Positions 1 to 7,092 of a stretch of DNA of 64,000 nt are shown here, one piece after another. Numbering within the stretch: position 1 is the first letter of the stretch; the number at the start of each line of letters is the position of its first letter. Made by a program: the position numbers and the translations under genes. Origin of the DNA: Bacteroidales bacterium. GTDB taxonomy: Bacteria > Bacteroidota > Bacteroidia > Bacteroidales > UBA932. Where the stretch lies: assembly GCA_022648685.1 (NCBI GenBank), contig JALCMW010000006.1:1-64000 (forward strand), in the 5' to 3' direction. The notes beneath the pieces are model-generated. The model worked only from the letters and a program-made list of their open reading frames with translations. It had not been told where the DNA came from and ran no database searches.

Positions 1-10
1 TGTATTTGTT

Positions 11-1540
11 GTGATTTACAAAGGTATGGATGCCTTCCTTTTTCTTGGCTATGATGGACATTTAACTTTACCAAAATATGTACATTTTGCTTTCCCAAAA
101 ATTGTCGATTTAAAGTTACCTATTACACATCTTCCTGTTGATCCCGCGCAGCTCAATCTGTTCGAGCAGTATGAGATGACCGAAGAGGAGAAAGAGCAGC
201 TCGCAAAAGAGGTCGGAAAAGCGGAGGAGACGTTCACATTCTCCGTTACAAGAAAGGTGAAGCCTTCGCGCAAGCCCCTTGATGACAGCAAGCTGCCAGT
301 AAAGGAGATCCATATCTATCCCGAAGGAACGACCAACGAGGATGGCACACTGAAAGCTGAATATGTCGAGATCGGTATCGAGGAGAAAAGGACTCTCGAA
401 ACCGTTCCAGCCAGAGTGTATATCACCAAGACTATACGTCATAAGGTGATCCGCCGTTCGGATGTTGAGACAAAGCTCCCGGAAGACAGACAGATACTTA
501 TACCCGCACTACCACTCGAGCCGGTCGAGAGATGCATTGCAGGAGCATCTGTTTTAACAGACATCATAATCGGCAAGTTCATGTATCACCTTCCTTTCTA
601 CCGGCAGATAGGGCAGTACAAGGAAGCAGGAATAACGCTCAGCGACTCCACGATGGGAGACTGGTATGAAGCTGCGGTAGAAAAGCTCAAACTCCTGTAT
701 GATCTGTTGCGAAAGCAAATACTGCAAAGCGAATACATCCAGGTAGATGAAAGTGTGGTGCCGGTAATCGACAATGAAAAGCATAAAGCCCGAAAAGGGT
801 ATGAATGGTGCGTACGAGATGCAATATCAGGAGATGTCATGTTCTACTATGACAGGGGCAGCCGTGGGTACCATGTAGCCAGAGAACTTCTAGGCGGCTA
901 TAAGGGCAATGCCCAGACAGACGGCTATGACGCATATGCCCAGTTCGAAAAGCAAGCGGGCATCACCATGCACGGCTGCTGGGCATACGTGCGACGCAAG
1001 TTCGTTGCCGCTCTTGAAGCCGGCGACAAGAAGCATGCGACGGAAGCTATTGTCTATATCTCGAAACTCTACAAGGTTGAATCTGATGCCGATGAAGCCA
1101 AGCTGACGGAGAGTCAGCGAAAGGCCCTGCGCCAGAAGATAGCATTGCCTTTAATCAATGTCTTCGAGAAGTGGATGCTTGATACCTATCCGAACGTCCT
1201 TCCCAAGAGCAAGACCGGCGAAGCCATCGCATATACATATACTCTGCTTCCTAGACTTGCCAGATACGTTAATGACGGCAGGATAAATATCGACAACAAC
1301 CTGATCGAGAATGCCATCAGGCCCCTGGCCCTGGGACGAAAGAACTGGCTCTTTTGCGGCAATGATGCATCTGCATATCGTGCGGCTATCGTGTACTCGC
1401 TCATCAGCACCTGCAAGAATGCCGGCATAGAGCCTCGCATTTGGATGGAGGATGTCCTCAGGAAAATCCCTTACTATCTTCGCGACGGCCGCGACCTGGC
1501 AGAACTTCTGCCCCGAATCTGGGCGACTCGTATTGTCTAG
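11..1540 (+). CDS. IS66-family transposase (TnpC), N-terminally altered
   Basis: DDE transposase of an IS66 element. From about residue 42 (LPVDPAQLNLFE) the protein follows IS66 TnpC closely: the LPVKEIHIYPEGT region, the FMYHLPFYRQI core helix, acidic residues in QVDESVVPV and TDGYDAY, the Cys/Arg-rich GCWAYVRRKF and the C-terminal IDNNLIENAIRPLALGRKNW block with the final Glu. TnpC proteins normally begin with about 75 residues of coiled coil ending in a KSE-type motif before LPVDP. Here this is replaced by about 40 residues encoded by AT-rich DNA that do not look like the family. The partner genes tnpA and tnpB are not seen. I infer a 5'-truncated, probably inactive copy. The true start is uncertain because the window begins just upstream. 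Confidence 0.85.
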   Translation: MIYKGMDAFLFLGYDGHLTLPKYVHFAFPKIVDLKLPITHLPVDPAQLNLFEQYEMTEEEKEQLAKEVGKAEETFTFSVTRKVKPSRKPLDDSKLPVKEIHIYPEGTTNEDGTLKAEYVEIGIEEKRTLETVPARVYITKTIRHKVIRRSDVETKLPEDRQILIPALPLEPVERCIAGASVLTDIIIGKFMYHLPFYRQIGQYKEAGITLSDSTMGDWYEAAVEKLKLLYDLLRKQILQSEYIQVDESVVPVIDNEKHKARKGYEWCVRDAISGDVMFYYDRGSRGYHVARELLGGYKGNAQTDGYDAYAQFEKQAGITMHGCWAYVRRKFVAALEAGDKKHATEAIVYISKLYKVESDADEAKLTESQRKALRQKIALPLINVFEKWMLDTYPNVLPKSKTGEAIAYTYTLLPRLARYVNDGRINIDNNLIENAIRPLALGRKNWLFCGNDASAYRAAIVYSLISTCKNAGIEPRIWMEDVLRKIPYYLRDGRDLAELLPRIWATRIV

Positions 1541-1649
1541 CTCCGACTAGTACCCGACTTTGCCAGAATCGTTCTTAATAGGCCCAACTAGTATCAAGTT
1601 GTAACCGAATTGCTCAAAATCACAATACGCGCCTCACCGGAGTGTATTT

Positions 1650-1792
1650 TCCTGATTTTGGTTGACTACTTTTAGCCTTATCCCTGACTAAAGTTGACTT
1701 TGGTTTTCTTATTACTGATATTTGTTGAATATAATTTTGTTATCCCTAAATTAAGTTGTCAAAAATATCTTATCCCTGTTACATTTGGACAC
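1650..1792. repeat. Four imperfect copies of an IS3 end-like motif
   Basis: Four spaced copies of a motif resembling the right end of the neighbouring IS3 element (read outward as tccctgaaaaaagttgact) start at 1650, 1681, 1743 and 1773. Three are preceded by tta. The copy at 1681 matches best (about 16 of 18 positions); the others are weaker. They could be nested ends of several insertions or repeated transposase-binding sites. Nothing else is recognisable between the IS66 stop and the IS3 orfB stop. Confidence 0.5.
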
Positions 1793-1813
1793 TTTCAGGG
1801 CTACGCTCTTTAG

Positions 1814-2734
1814 TCAACCACATGGTAAAGGTAAACTATTTTCAGTAATTTCGGATTCATGTTTACTTTTGATTGCATCTTCACGCCAACTATGCCACTT
1901 TTTTGTGATCTCTCCAGTGCATAGACTAGCCTGAGATGGTGTCATCATATTTATGCTCATATGTGGCCGTTTATTGTTGTAAAAGTCAACAGCTCTGGCA
2001 ACAGAAGTTCTTACTTCATCAAGGTTATGAAAGATGACATCTTTAAACATTTCATTTTTTATAGTATTATTTATCCTTTCAGCCTGGGCATTATCCTTAG
2101 GATCTCCTGTCTCAGTCATGCTTATAGCTATTCCATTGCTCTTAAGTATTTTTACATATTCGGAACTTGCATATTGTATGCCTCTGTCTGAATGATGTAT
2201 AAGATTGTGGTGACCCTTTTGAAGACGTCTCAATGCCATCTTCAGGGCTGCAATAGGGTATATGGTTTCTAAACTGGGTCCGACGCAATATCCAACAATT
2301 TCTTCACTATAGGCATCAAGAATAAGCGATAAATAACAAAAGGTATGTCCCATTTCGTTTTCCCACATCTCGATATACGTTATATCACTAACCCACAATT
2401 GATTGGCTATTGTGGGAATAAAATCCTTTATGATATTCGGAAAGGTTGGAAGGCCATGTGAAGAATCTGTTGTCTTAGGTTTTCTCACCTTATTTCTAAC
2501 CTTAAGGCCATACTTATATATGATGTCTTCAAAACGGTCTCTCCCTAATGGCGCATTACCTGCAAATTCACTCCGATACATATACCATAGCTTTAACCCT
2601 CCAATGCCATGATCATACTCTCGAACATATCGGATGAACTCAACTGCAAATGCAACTTGTGCTGCCTTTTCTGCAATTTTTTGCTCATTAATCTTGTAAT
2701 AGGCCTGCTTGCTTACGCCAAACAGTTCGCACAA
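1814..2734 (-). CDS. IS3-family transposase OrfB (rve integrase domain)
   Basis: Catalytic half of an IS3 transposase. An N-terminal HTH_21-like segment (FGVSKQAYYK) is followed by the integrase core with the DDE triad visible as WVSDITYIE, HHSDRGIQY and NAQAERINN. Downstream come the NNKRPHMSINMMTPSQA block and a basic tail. The given start is a TTG; the frame is open further upstream through WRQTVENLHVRD and overlaps the end of orfA, so the working protein is probably an OrfAB fusion made by -1 frameshifting. The core motifs are intact and the copy may be functional. Confidence 0.9.
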   Translation of the reverse strand: MCELFGVSKQAYYKINEQKIAEKAAQVAFAVEFIRYVREYDHGIGGLKLWYMYRSEFAGNAPLGRDRFEDIIYKYGLKVRNKVRKPKTTDSSHGLPTFPNIIKDFIPTIANQLWVSDITYIEMWENEMGHTFCYLSLILDAYSEEIVGYCVGPSLETIYPIAALKMALRRLQKGHHNLIHHSDRGIQYASSEYVKILKSNGIAISMTETGDPKDNAQAERINNTIKNEMFKDVIFHNLDEVRTSVARAVDFYNNKRPHMSINMMTPSQASLCTGEITKKWHSWREDAIKSKHESEITENSLPLPCG

Positions 2735-2778
2735 CTCCGCTATCTGGTATCTTACAGCGTCTCGTACGTGCAGGTTTT

Positions 2779-3144
2779 CTACTGTTTGGCGCCAGTTTTT
2801 TTTCTTATTTTGATCCTGTATCTGCTCTCGGCAACATTAATAAGTTCGTTATATGAATCGGCTCTCAATTTCTCTTTTGCCAGCTGTTTACGAAGTCGAG
2901 CATTTTCATCTTGCAAAGATTTCAATCCATTTGCCTCCTGTGGATCTTCTGTATTCATAGATTGAGACATAATTGCTTGTTCTTCTGCAAACTTACGAAG
3001 CCATACTTCAATTGTCCCTCTTTTTAAAGATAATTTGTCTCGAATTTCACAAATCCGCAGGCCTTCCCTATAATACAGACGAATTACTTCGTCATAATAC
3101 TGCTCCTTCCTTTGGAGTCTTTCCGGTGATACATTCTTGTTCAT
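2779..3144 (-). CDS. IS3-family transposase OrfA (helix-turn-helix)
   Basis: 121-residue DNA-binding subunit. The N-terminal half has a helix-turn-helix of the HTH_Tnp_1/HTH_28 kind (YYREGLRICEIRDKLSLKRGT, then VEVWLRKF-like text). The second half is a leucine-zipper-like coiled coil (LKSLQDENARLRKQLAKEKLR), the usual dimerisation region of IS3 OrfA proteins. The C-terminal KIRKKTGAKQ is encoded across the A8 frameshift tract. It is the first gene of the element, close to the right inverted repeat. Confidence 0.88.
   Translation of the reverse strand: MNKNVSPERLQRKEQYYDEVIRLYYREGLRICEIRDKLSLKRGTIEVWLRKFAEEQAIMSQSMNTEDPQEANGLKSLQDENARLRKQLAKEKLRADSYNELINVAESRYRIKIRKKTGAKQ
2796..2803 (-). other. 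Programmed -1 frameshift site (A8) between orfA and orfB
   Basis: On the coding strand a run of eight A (aagaaaaaaaactgg) lies eight codons before the orfA stop. Reading AAA AAA and slipping back one base gives AAC TGG and continues openly into the orfB frame. This is the usual arrangement for making the OrfAB transposase in IS3 elements. Confidence 0.65.
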
Positions 3145-3160
3145 AATTTAACTCGTTTGC

Positions 3161-3180
3161 AAGTCAACTTTTTTCAGGGA
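3161..3180. repeat. Right terminal inverted repeat of the IS3 element
   Basis: aagtcaacttttttcaggga is the reverse complement of the left-end motif at 1681 with two or three mismatches. It lies 17 bases upstream of the orfA start. Confidence 0.6.
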
Positions 3181-3330
3181 AAGACAGTCTCTCTTATTTG
3201 TGTTTTTATTGACCTTGTAATAGAACACAAGGCAAAAAAGCCTGTTAACGGAATGTCAGTCTTAGCGGCTGCAATTCTAGTCCTTTTAATAGTATTGGCT
3301 GTCTTTTATGATTCTTGGCTAGTTTTGTAA
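3181..3330 (+). pseudogene. 3' tail of a membrane-protein gene next to the IS3 end
   Basis: An open frame enters directly from the IS3 right end and stops at TAA. It encodes about 49 residues that finish with a strongly hydrophobic helix (MSVLAAAILVLLIVLAVFY followed by DSWLVL). A perfect hairpin terminator follows immediately, as expected for the true end of a gene. The 5' part is absent from the window, so I infer the gene was split or deleted by the IS insertion. A short single-helix protein starting at the internal ATG (3253) is possible. The family is not recognised. Confidence 0.45.
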
Positions 3331-3333
3331 TTA

Positions 3334-3359
3334 AAATCAGGGAGTTTACTCCCTGATTT
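3334..3359. terminator. Hairpin terminator, 11-bp perfect stem
   Basis: aaatcagggag, loop ttta, ctccctgattt, followed by a T-rich stretch. It stands four bases after the stop of the truncated membrane-protein tail. Confidence 0.7.
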
Positions 3360-3400
3360 ATTGTTTTATGCACAAAAACATTATAATAACGTAAGCCTCC

Positions 3401-3556
3401 GAGGAAGCTTACATCGGCAACTGCAAGGCGTTTGAAATCAATCCCCGCCAGTATCTTGAAGATGTCCTGTTACGAATCACCGGATATATTGCCGGAAATA
3501 AGGACCTAAAAGTTCTGCTTTCAGGCCGGTGGAAAGCCGAGTCCCATGTGCGATCC
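3401..3556 (+). pseudogene. Remnant of a second IS66 transposase (C-terminal fragment)
   Basis: Translation from the gag codon gives a stretch (YIGNCKAFEINPRQYLEDVL, then LLSGRW) that aligns with the C-terminus of the IS66 transposase at the left of the window (LISTCKNAGIEPRIWMEDVL, then LLPRIW). Only the last 50 or so residues remain and there is no start codon. The frame stays open to a TGA near 3653, but family similarity fades after about 3556. It differs clearly from the first copy, so it comes from another IS66 lineage. Confidence 0.65.
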
Positions 3557-3651
3557 AAACTAGTATACAAATTGGTACGAGTTGAGAAAGTTGCCCCCCA
3601 ATACAGAAAATTGCAAATCAATACGTCTTTCGTCGGAGGTTTACGACGATC

Positions 3652-3777
3652 ATGAAAAGAGGGAAGGATGTGACCGGAGCATCCGTGGCCGCCCGTGGCC
3701 TCGTGAACGGGTGGCCCGGACGAACGTCAGTGAGGACGGGACGGGATGAGCGCTTTGTGCGAAAGAGCCTCCATTGA
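3652..3777 (+). CDS. Possible 41-residue Arg/Gly-rich small protein
   Basis: A short frame with an ATG that overlaps the TGA closing the IS66-remnant frame (ATGA). The product is basic (MKRGKDVTGASVAARG, then repeated R/G/T). The DNA is clearly richer in G+C than its surroundings. I see no family, no promoter and no obvious ribosome-binding site, so it may be a chance frame in imported DNA. Confidence 0.12.
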   Translation: MKRGKDVTGASVAARGLVNGWPGRTSVRTGRDERFVRKSLH

Positions 3778-3834
3778 TAATTCCGTAATATTCTGTTTTT
3801 TTGTATTTTTGTCTTCATTATTATGTTTTTTGTA

Positions 3835-3900
3835 GGAATCCGCTGGGAATCCGCCGGAAAACCATTAGGATCCCACTGGGAATTTATTGGAACCCGCTCA
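3835..3900. repeat. Degenerate tandem repeat, 11-bp period, six units
   Basis: Successive units ggaatccgctg, ggaatccgccg, gaaaaccatta, ggatcccactg, ggaatttattg, gaacccgctca. Most units start with GA or GGA and several end in TG. The array ends about 40 bp upstream of the next gene. The 11-bp period means any frame through it shifts register each unit, so it is unlikely to be coding. Confidence 0.5.
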
Positions 3901-3941
3901 ACGATAATCAAACGATATCTGATATAAACTATAATTAAACA

Positions 3942-4379
3942 ATGGAAGATAAGAAACGACAGAAAATCGGGAAATGGATAGGAATGGCCATAGGGCTTGT
4001 AGTGGGCATAACCGTAGTCCAGTTAGTGTTCAAGCAACCTTCTTTTGACAGAATAATGGCAAGATCTGTTGAAAAACTGAACAAAACATGTCCCGTAATG
4101 GTAGATGAAGAAACAAGACTGGACAGTATCAACGTTTTGCATGAGAATGCTTTACAATACAATTACACCTTGGTGAATATGTCTAGGGATTCCATGGATC
4201 TGAAGGTCTTTTCCGATTATATGAAGCCTACTTTGCTGAACGGTGTAAAGACAAGTCCGCAACTTAAGATATACAGGGATCACAAAACGACATTCGTATA
4301 TAATTATCTTGACAGAAACGGTGAATCGGTAGAACTGATTTATGTTACTGCCGAACAGTATAACGATAAAGACAAATAA
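3942..4379 (+). CDS. Unrecognised single-pass membrane protein
   Basis: 145 residues. A basic N-terminus (MEDKKRQKIGKW) leads into one hydrophobic helix at about residues 13-30 (IGMAIGLVVGITVVQLVF), giving an N-in anchor with a soluble extracytoplasmic domain of about 115 residues. The domain has mixed polarity, with DEETRLDSINVL and LKIYRDHKTTFVYNYLD, and no repeats. It is followed after four bases by a multi-pass membrane protein, so the two are probably cotranscribed. I do not recognise the family. Confidence 0.7.
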   Translation: MEDKKRQKIGKWIGMAIGLVVGITVVQLVFKQPSFDRIMARSVEKLNKTCPVMVDEETRLDSINVLHENALQYNYTLVNMSRDSMDLKVFSDYMKPTLLNGVKTSPQLKIYRDHKTTFVYNYLDRNGESVELIYVTAEQYNDKDK

Positions 4380-4383
4380 AACC

Positions 4384-5232
4384 ATGGCTGTCGGTGCGTA
4401 TATTCCGGGTATAATCTGCATCATAATCCTTCTTGGCATAATGTTCAGATTGATGCATTATGCCAGATTTTATGCCCCTTCATATTTATTTTGGATCGGA
4501 TTGATTCTGGCCCTTGCCGGCTTCATTTCCTTATTTTTCCCTTTAAGCTTCTTGTTCATCCTCAATCGCACGATTGCAGTTTTCGTGTTATCCGGAGGCG
4601 TTTTGATGTCCTTATTATCTTTGCTTTGGCCGGTGAAGATTAAACATTCCCGGACGAAGATGCAAATTGACAAGTTCCTTCCTGATTACGCTTTCGGGGA
4701 ATTCCATGAGCTGTCAGTAAATGTCGATGCAGGAAAGGCGAAAGTGGTTTTTGGTTCTACCGGAGTGAAGGAAATTACTGTAGTGCATGCCTTGATGAAG
4801 ATCAGGGGAATTGCAGATACTGATACGAAAAAAAACTTCGGGACAACTTCACGGGTCCAGGGGTCGGAAATGATCTCCACGCCGGATTTCAATTTCTTCA
4901 CGGTCGCTCCTGATGAGTGGATGATGTTTATGATCCTAAAGTCTTCGATGTTCGGTGACAAAAGCGGGAAGCCTGATCCTCCGGAAATAACTTCTGTAGA
5001 ACAGTTTACGGGTTTCAATGATACCGGTTATGTCAAAGTGGCAGCCAATTTCAGATTCATCGGGAATGGCGATGGCCGGACTATTTTGTCTACTGAGACA
5101 AGGATTTGCGGCCTTTCACTGCTGGACAGCCGGATTTTCGGCATCTATTGGCGTATTATATATCCCGGAAGTGCCATTATCCGCCGTCTATGGCTTGATA
5201 CCATTAAGAAAAGGGCCGAAAAATCAGAGTAA
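4384..5232 (+). CDS. Multi-pass membrane protein with a soluble C-terminal domain, family unknown
   Basis: 282 residues from the ATG chosen four bases after the upstream stop; an in-frame ATG at 4342 would overlap that gene by 38 bp. The first 95 or so residues hold three hydrophobic helices (IPGIICIIILLGIMF, then YLFWIGLILALAGFISLFF, then TIAVFVLSGGVLMSLLSLLW). The rest is soluble. Near the end ETRICGL and YWRIIYPGSAIIRR resemble a signature I associate with SRPBCC/DUF2867-like proteins; this is an inference from pattern only. It probably works with the single-pass protein encoded before it. Confidence 0.65.
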   Translation: MAVGAYIPGIICIIILLGIMFRLMHYARFYAPSYLFWIGLILALAGFISLFFPLSFLFILNRTIAVFVLSGGVLMSLLSLLWPVKIKHSRTKMQIDKFLPDYAFGEFHELSVNVDAGKAKVVFGSTGVKEITVVHALMKIRGIADTDTKKNFGTTSRVQGSEMISTPDFNFFTVAPDEWMMFMILKSSMFGDKSGKPDPPEITSVEQFTGFNDTGYVKVAANFRFIGNGDGRTILSTETRICGLSLLDSRIFGIYWRIIYPGSAIIRRLWLDTIKKRAEKSE

Positions 5233-5313
5233 TATTCCCTTGATACAGCCAGATAGACTCTTTTTCATGCAAAGTCCATTTGTTTTCCGGTAATTTTTTG
5301 TTAATTCTGCATT

Positions 5314-5898
5314 ATGGATGAATTCGAACAGATACGAGAAAAGATTTTGACGTGTACCAATTGCGATTTGTGCAAGGCAAGACATAATCCGGTTTTCGGC
5401 GAAGGCAACAGGAATGCACCGGTAATGGTAATAGGGGAAGGCCCGGGTTATTATGAAGATATGGAGGGGAAACCTTTCGTCGGAAGATCCGGACAGCTTC
5501 TGGACAAGATTTTCGCTGCTTGCGGTTTCTCGCGGGACAAACAGATTTTCATAGGGAATATAGTCAAATGCAGGCCGCCTGAAAACAGAACTCCAACCTC
5601 ACAGGAAATGGCGATATGCATCCCTTATCTTTACCGGCAGATCGAACTTATAGATCCGAAAATTATCATATTGCTTGGCTCAACAGCCCTGAAAGGGCTG
5701 ATAGATTCCAATGCAAAGATCACACAGATGAGGGGTCAATGGATCGAATGGCGTGGCCGTTGTGTTATGCCGACTTATCATCCTTCTGCACTTCTGAGGA
5801 ATCCGGGACTCAAGCGGGATGCCTGGGAGGATTTCAAAAAGGTGATAGACAAATACCGCGAGATTGTGGATCCGCAGCATTATTCCAAATATCACTGA
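5314..5898 (+). CDS. Uracil-DNA glycosylase, family 4 (iron-sulfur)
   Basis: Removes uracil from DNA to start base-excision repair. The 194-residue length fits family 4. Four cysteines at residues 14, 17, 86 and 102 have the spacing that holds the 4Fe-4S cluster. The motif GEGPGYYEDMEGKPFVGRSG is the uracil-binding and catalytic region (GEGPG plus GRSG), IVKCRPPENRTP follows, and the C-terminal TYHPSALLRNP is the HP(S/A) loop that contacts DNA. It stands alone between the unknown membrane operon and the convergent mgsA. Confidence 0.93.
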   Translation: MDEFEQIREKILTCTNCDLCKARHNPVFGEGNRNAPVMVIGEGPGYYEDMEGKPFVGRSGQLLDKIFAACGFSRDKQIFIGNIVKCRPPENRTPTSQEMAICIPYLYRQIELIDPKIIILLGSTALKGLIDSNAKITQMRGQWIEWRGRCVMPTYHPSALLRNPGLKRDAWEDFKKVIDKYREIVDPQHYSKYH

Positions 5899-5913
5899 GT
5901 TTACCGGACTCAG
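5895..5913. terminator. Hairpin between convergent udg and mgsA
   Basis: ctgagt, loop ttaccgg, actcag, then agttttctgttttt on the plus strand. It overlaps the last bases of both convergent genes. The stem is only 6 bp. Confidence 0.4.
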
Positions 5914-6365
5914 AGTTTTCTGTTTTTGTAAGTATCGATGCAGGAAGGTATCATCCTTTCGTATTCCTCGCTTTTGTACAAAGGTGAAGAGATTATGAAG
6001 TCTGCAGTGCTTCTGTTTGTTGCGAAAGGAATGTTGTAAAGGGATGCGAGACGGACAAGCCCCAGTACATCATTTTGGTGTCCCTGCATGATAAGGTTAT
6101 CGCAGAAAAACACAAGCATGTCGATTTTCTTTTCGGCGATCATTGCGCTGATTTCCGCATCACCTCCCAGGGGACCGCTAAGAAGGCATGTCACTGACGG
6201 AGCCTCGTTGCCCAGAACGTCCTTGAGTGCCGCCTCGGCAAGTCTTCCGGTTGTGCCGGTTGCGAACAAATTGCATTTCTGCAAGGATCCAGCATTGAAT
6301 TTTACCCAGTCTATGAGTTCCTTCTTTCTGGAATCATGTGCTACCAAACCGATGTTTTTGATCAT
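5910..6365 (-). CDS. mgsA: Methylglyoxal synthase
   Basis: Converts dihydroxyacetone phosphate to methylglyoxal and phosphate, a glycolytic bypass that relieves phosphate starvation. The 151-residue protein has the MGS-like fold motifs: GLVAHDSRK near the start, ATGTTGRL in phosphate binding, SGPLGGDAEI with the catalytic Asp, and GHQNDVLGLVRLA with the catalytic His/Asp pair. The usual FFWDP is FFCDN here. A TATATTTG box at 6403-6410 lies about 40 bases upstream. Confidence 0.93.
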   Translation of the reverse strand: MIKNIGLVAHDSRKKELIDWVKFNAGSLQKCNLFATGTTGRLAEAALKDVLGNEAPSVTCLLSGPLGGDAEISAMIAEKKIDMLVFFCDNLIMQGHQNDVLGLVRLASLYNIPFATNRSTADFIISSPLYKSEEYERMIPSCIDTYKNRKL

Positions 6366-6402
6366 AAATTCAATTGTTGATTATTGATATATATATCGAT
6401 TG

Positions 6403-6410
6403 CAAATATA
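6403..6410 (-). promoter_or_regulatory. Promoter -7 box for mgsA
   Basis: Minus strand TATATTTG matches the Bacteroidota TAnnTTTG box. No clear TTG stands 19 bases upstream, so only this half is supported. Confidence 0.4.
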
Positions 6411-6466
6411 GTAATTCCTTGCTTCATAATTCATTTTTTGTGAAATGGGTGTTATGTTGCGATTAA

Positions 6467-6718
6467 TTGTTAAATTTGTCATTTGTGAAACGGAAAAAGG
6501 ATTCCATACATGATGTATCTCCCGATTTTCTTGACAGGCAGAAGGATTCGCTTGTCAGGCGCAACAGGGAGGTCATTTATTTGAATGACAAAGAAAGGGA
6601 TGCAATAAATTTGTATTGCAAACGTTTCGGTGTCCGTTGCAAATCCGTTTTGTTCAGGAAAGCCATTATGGAAAAAGTCCTGACGGAATTGGATGAAACG
6701 CATCCGACTCTGTTTTGA
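6467..6718 (+). CDS. Small basic protein, possibly ribbon-helix-helix
   Basis: Up to 83 residues. The segment REVIYLNDKERDAINLYCKR followed by FGVRCKSVLFRKAIMEKVL resembles a beta-strand plus two helices, the ribbon-helix-helix layout of small DNA-binding and mobilisation-type proteins. There is no in-frame ATG; the candidates are TTG at 6467 or 6476 and GTG at 6485. A perfect hairpin terminator follows the gene, which supports it being expressed. The RHH call is a pattern judgement, not an alignment. Confidence 0.55.
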   Translation: MLNLSFVKRKKDSIHDVSPDFLDRQKDSLVRRNREVIYLNDKERDAINLYCKRFGVRCKSVLFRKAIMEKVLTELDETHPTLF

Positions 6719-6743
6719 TTTTTTAACCATTTTTGATACTAGG

Positions 6744-6764
6744 GCGGCGCAAAAGCCGCTTTTA
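6744..6764 (+). terminator. Terminator after the small basic protein gene
   Basis: gcggc, loop gcaaaa, gccgc, followed by tttta. Confidence 0.55.
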
Positions 6765-6787
6765 TATTTTATGAAATTTCATATTTT

Positions 6788-7090
6788 ATGACAGGGGATG
6801 ATTACAAGATTGTCAGCGACAAGTCGGCAAACGGGATCAGGCATATAACGGCAGTTCCCAGCAAACTTGTCTGTTCGGTGAGGATCGATTTCGACATAAT
6901 AGACAACAAGATATATAATCTTGCCTATACAAGGGGCTGCGAAGGGAATCTTAAAGCCATAGGGATACTTCTCGACGGAATGGAAACCGATAAAGTAATT
7001 GCCAAATTACATGGCGTTAATTGCCATGGCCGAGGTACGGCATGTTCGGATCAATTGGCCCGTATTCTTGAGACGGTTACGGCAGAATGA
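6788..7090 (+). CDS. TSCPD-domain protein (TIGR03905-like)
   Basis: 100 residues. The stretch YTRGCEGNLKAIGILLDGM, then VIAKLHGVNCHGRGTACSDQL, matches the small TSCPD-domain proteins related to the C-terminal zinc region of class II ribonucleotide reductases (GCHGN, then GxxC, then TSCPDQL). Here the name-giving motif reads TACSDQL, with the cysteines kept. The family role is not established. It ends two bases before the convergent zinc peptidase gene. Confidence 0.8.
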   Translation: MTGDDYKIVSDKSANGIRHITAVPSKLVCSVRIDFDIIDNKIYNLAYTRGCEGNLKAIGILLDGMETDKVIAKLHGVNCHGRGTACSDQLARILETVTAE

Positions 7091-7092
7091 TC

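Larger units (their letters stand above)
1681..3180 (-). mobile_element. IS3-family insertion sequence
   Basis: About 1.5 kb element carrying orfA and orfB on the minus strand with a frameshift site between them. The proposed ends are inverted repeats: tccctgactaaagttgact at the left and, read from the other strand, tccctgaaaaaagttgact at the right. No direct target duplication is visible (left flank agcctta, right flank aagacag). The left boundary is uncertain because similar motifs recur nearby, and with this boundary about 130 bp follow the orfB stop codon. Confidence 0.6.

Noticed and set aside
3618..3911. 97-residue minus-strand ORF over the 11-bp repeat
   Set aside because: Its repetitive end comes from the 11-bp-period array, and the rest is unlike any protein I know.
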